Assembly: GCA_927798505.1 (NCBI GenBank)
Contig: CAKMNE010000064.1
Span: forward strand, 1 to 7,912
Length of the DNA: 7,912 nucleotides
Source of the DNA: an uncultured Bacteroidales bacterium
Lineage (GTDB): Bacteria; Bacteroidota; Bacteroidia; Bacteroidales; UBA932
Reading direction: 5' to 3'
Below, piece after piece: positions 6,058-7,912 of this stretch (within the stretch, counting starts at the first letter, position 1; every line of letters starts with the position of its first letter). The notes under the pieces were generated by a model. That model worked only from the letters and a program-made list of their open reading frames with translations. It made no database searches and was not told the DNA's origin. The position numbers and the translations under genes were made by a program.

Positions 6058-6280
6058 GATGCCTATAACCCGCAAAGGGTTGATTATGATGCTTGTAGGC
6101 CTGGCGCTGATGGTGCTCGGCTACATTCTTATGACGGGCGGAGGGAGTTCCGACCCGCAGGTGTTCAACTACGCCATGTTCGATTTCCGCAGGCTGGTGC
6201 TTGCGCCGGTCAGCATAGTTGCCGGAATCATAGTAATCATCGTGGCAATAATACGCAAGCCAAAGGAGGGCGAAAACTGA
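6050..6280 (+). CDS. DUF3098 family small membrane protein
   Basis: This 76-residue protein has two predicted membrane helices (about 10-29 and 48-68) joined by a short polar loop that carries the family pattern GGGSSDPQVFNYAMFDFRR (30-48) followed by LAP (50-53 region). Both ends are basic or polar and probably cytoplasmic. DUF3098 proteins are, from memory, restricted to Bacteroidota and typically lie next to ftsX and uppP, as here. The function is unknown; the context suggests a partner of FtsX or of the undecaprenyl-lipid pathway. The start at 6050 overlaps the end of ftsX by 8 bases; a second in-frame ATG at 6059, just after the ftsX stop, would remove three residues and cannot be excluded. 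One base separates its stop from uppP. Confidence 0.85.
   Translation: MDKMPITRKGLIMMLVGLALMVLGYILMTGGGSSDPQVFNYAMFDFRRLVLAPVSIVAGIIVIIVAIIRKPKEGEN
6263..6270 (+). promoter_or_regulatory. Shine-Dalgarno-like sequence before uppP
   Basis: AAGGAGGG ends 11 bases before the uppP ATG and complements the 3' end of 16S rRNA well. Bacteroidota rarely use such sites, and these bases also encode Lys-Glu-Gly of the DUF3098 protein, so the match may be chance. With a 1-base gap between genes, coupling to the upstream gene is an equally good explanation for initiation. Confidence 0.3.
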
Positions 6281-6281
6281 T

Positions 6282-7091
6282 ATGGATTGGTTACAGGCTT
6301 TGATTCTCGGACTTGTGCAGGGATTGACGGAGTTCCTGCCTGTCAGCAGCAGCGGACATCTTGCAATTGGACGCGCAGTGCTCGGCGTGGACGCGTCCGA
6401 AGACCTCGTTTTTGAAGTCACGGTTCACGCGGCCACCGTTCTTGCCACCATTCTTGTGTTCCGCAAGCAAATCGGAGGACTTCTTGCAGGACTTTTCAAG
6501 TTCAAATACAATGACGAGACGGATTATATCCTGAAAATCTGCGTTTCGATGATTCCTGTCTTCGTGGTGGGCGTATTCCTTAAAGACTATGTGGAGAATC
6601 TGTTCTCCTCACTCTATGTCGTAGGTGCCGCACTGCTGGTAACGGCTGCGTTGCTCTTTTTCTCCGACAGGAGGTCCAAGCCGGCTGCCGAATCCGCGCC
6701 AAGCGTGCGGAACGGTATTTCCTGGTGGCAGGCCCTGGTGATTGGCCTTGGCCAGGCTGTGGCAGTGCTGCCGGGCCTTTCCCGCAGCGGAACGACCATA
6801 TCCACCGGACTGCTCTGCGGCGTGCGCAGGGAAAATGTCGCTCAATTCTCCTTCCTGATGGTAATAGTTCCCATCCTGGGTGAAGCCTTCCTGGATGTGG
6901 TAGGAGGGGATATGGCATCTTCCACCATAGGCTTCCTGCCGCTGGCTGTAGGCTTCGTGGCCGCCTTCATTTCCGGACTGTTTGCCTGCAAGGTGATGAT
7001 TGCCCTTGTCAAGAAGGCCAAGCTCAAGTGGTTCGCGCTCTACTGCCTGCTGGTTGGCGTTGCTACCCTCATCTGCTCGGCTCTCCTATGA
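6282..7091 (+). CDS. uppP: Undecaprenyl-diphosphate phosphatase UppP (BacA)
   Basis: UppP removes a phosphate from undecaprenyl diphosphate at the membrane, regenerating the lipid carrier used for peptidoglycan and other surface polymers; overexpression in other bacteria gives bacitracin resistance. The 269-residue, strongly hydrophobic chain is of family length. Both catalytic signatures are present: the first at residues 14-27 (GLTEFLPVSSSGHL, with Glu17 and His26) and the second at 164-170 (PGLSRSG, with Arg168), the latter followed by TTISTGLL. The start ATG is 1 base after the DUF3098 stop. Its own stop overlaps the next start in ATGA. The location in an operon with ftsX fits cell-wall synthesis during division. 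The identification is secure. Confidence 0.96.
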   Translation: MDWLQALILGLVQGLTEFLPVSSSGHLAIGRAVLGVDASEDLVFEVTVHAATVLATILVFRKQIGGLLAGLFKFKYNDETDYILKICVSMIPVFVVGVFLKDYVENLFSSLYVVGAALLVTAALLFFSDRRSKPAAESAPSVRNGISWWQALVIGLGQAVAVLPGLSRSGTTISTGLLCGVRRENVAQFSFLMVIVPILGEAFLDVVGGDMASSTIGFLPLAVGFVAAFISGLFACKVMIALVKKAKLKWFALYCLLVGVATLICSALL

Positions 7092-7777
7092 TAGTCTTCG
7101 CATCCGATGTGCATCTGGGCCTGCGCAAGGGGGATCCTGCCGAGCGGGAGCGGCGCTTCGTCGGCTGGCTCCGCGGCCTGACCCTTGGCAAGGGGGACAG
7201 CCTCTTCCTGCTTGGGGATATATGGGATTTCTGGTATGAGTACAAGTACGTTGTCCCCAAGGACGGCGTGCGCGTGATTGCAGCCCTGCTTGAGCTGATG
7301 GACAGGGGCGTCGAGGTCTATTTCGCTCCCGGAAACCACGACATCTGGTGCTTCCACTGGTTCGAGGAGTTGGGGATGCACAAGATAGACCCGCAGCCGG
7401 CTGTCTTTACTCTTGAGGGAAAGAAATTCATGGTCGCGCACGGGGATGGCCTGGGCAATGACAAAAAGTCTTTTCTTTTCCTTCGCAAAATCTTCCATTC
7501 GAAGTTCTGCCAGGCCCTGTTCAGCACCCTGCATCCAAGGCTTGCTTTCAGCTTTGCCCTGCGCTGGTCCGACGGCAACAGGCGCACTCACGGCCACTAT
7601 GTATGGAAAGGGAAGGAGGAGAAACTCTACCAATATGCCTGCTCTCAGCCTTCCGATATAGAATATTTCATCTTCGGCCATTTCCACACCCCTGTGGATG
7701 AAACCCTTCCTTCGGGAGCAAGGCTGATTATCCTTGATGACTGGATAGACGGCGGAACTCCGTCATTTACGCTTTGA
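7088..7777 (+). CDS. LpxH-like UDP-2,3-diacylglucosamine diphosphatase (metallophosphoesterase)
   Basis: This 229-residue calcineurin-type phosphoesterase probably hydrolyses UDP-2,3-diacylglucosamine to lipid X in lipid A synthesis, at the cytoplasmic face of the membrane. Metal-binding motifs appear in order: SDVHLG (Asp7, His9), LLGDIWDFW (Asp44), GNHD (Asn83, His84), AHGDG (His118) and FGHFHTP (His198, His200). GDIWDFW and the overall length fit the LpxH/LpxH2 group better than general phosphodiesterases. However, E. coli-type LpxH has Arg where this protein has His84, so it is nearer the general phosphoesterase pattern or LpxH2; a substrate other than UDP-diacylglucosamine is possible. 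The ATG at 7088 overlaps the uppP stop by four bases (ATGA); the upstream extension would lie inside uppP. The 3' end overlaps the opposite-strand gene by 15 bases. Confidence 0.82.
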   Translation: MIVFASDVHLGLRKGDPAERERRFVGWLRGLTLGKGDSLFLLGDIWDFWYEYKYVVPKDGVRVIAALLELMDRGVEVYFAPGNHDIWCFHWFEELGMHKIDPQPAVFTLEGKKFMVAHGDGLGNDKKSFLFLRKIFHSKFCQALFSTLHPRLAFSFALRWSDGNRRTHGHYVWKGKEEKLYQYACSQPSDIEYFIFGHFHTPVDETLPSGARLIILDDWIDGGTPSFTL

Positions 7778-7912
7778 TTTCGGCTGGGAGCTCAGTTTGT
7801 CGCTGACTATCACCGTTTTCTTTGGCTCTTCGCCGAAGACGCTGAAGAAGAAGTTGTCCCAGTCGCCGCTCTCCCATATTTCTATCAGCTGTTCGGTCCG
7901 GGCATCCTTGCC
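7763..7912 (-). CDS. C-terminal end of an unidentified protein, cut by window edge
   Basis: An open - strand frame enters from the right edge and ends with TGA at 7765-7763, giving 49 residues. The visible part begins GKDARTEQLIEIWESGDWDN, continues with an aromatic patch (FFFSVFGEEP) and ends in a hydrophilic, lysine-rich tail (KSKRK). I do not recognise the family. A real gene is supported by the uninterrupted frame, plausible amino-acid composition, and the fact that the + strand operon has just ended. It is convergent with the LpxH-like gene and overlaps its last 15 bases. The basic tail could suggest a nucleic-acid-binding protein, but this is weak. Confidence 0.6.
   Translation of the reverse strand, partial: GKDARTEQLIEIWESGDWDNFFFSVFGEEPKKTVIVSDKLSSQPKSKRK

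Noticed and set aside
7040..7687. Long - strand open frame (215 codons) opposite the LpxH-like gene
   Set aside because: The + strand frame carries all metallophosphoesterase motifs; the opposite frame resembles no family and is explained by codon bias in the real gene.

Overview
The window looks like chromosomal DNA from a member of the Bacteroidota, most likely the order Bacteroidales. The evidence is a DUF4270 lipoprotein gene paired with a short glycogen/starch-synthase-like gene, a DUF3098 gene between ftsX and uppP, and promoter-like TAnnTTTG boxes in place of the enterobacterial pattern. By eye the base composition is moderately GC-rich. That would suit a Rikenellaceae-like or uncultured gut lineage, but I cannot fix a genus. 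There are no mobile elements, CRISPR arrays, tRNAs or rRNAs. Coding density is very high and the longest gene-free stretch is about 60 bases.

Left block, + strand (1-2617). The 3' part of uvrC (excinuclease subunit C, open at the left edge) overlaps a PnuC-family vitamin-precursor transporter gene by 23 bases. A good Bacteroidota-type promoter overlaps the end of pnuC. Its two elements sit inside a perfect 9-bp inverted repeat, and it drives a solitary acyl carrier protein gene. A hairpin after acpP works as a terminator from both sides.

Middle block, - strand (5134 to 2669). A 272-residue protein resembles only the N-terminal half of glycogen synthase and has lost the recognisable catalytic residues. 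It is followed, with zero spacing (TAAATG), by a DUF4270 lipoprotein with a strikingly tyrosine-rich C-terminal segment. The lipoprotein stop codon lies in the T-run of the acpP terminator.

Right block, + strand (5179-7777). ftsX, a DUF3098 small membrane protein, uppP and an LpxH-like metallophosphoesterase are packed with 8-base overlap, 1-base gap and 4-base overlap. This is a cell-envelope operon that joins septal peptidoglycan control, recycling of the undecaprenyl carrier and probably lipid A synthesis. The last gene overlaps by 15 bases the 3' end of an unidentified - strand gene that leaves the window on the right.

Nothing here is a clearly new system. The most thought-provoking points are the apparently non-catalytic glycogen-synthase-like protein coupled to a lipoprotein, the inverted repeat over the acpP promoter, and the small DUF3098 protein inside the envelope operon.
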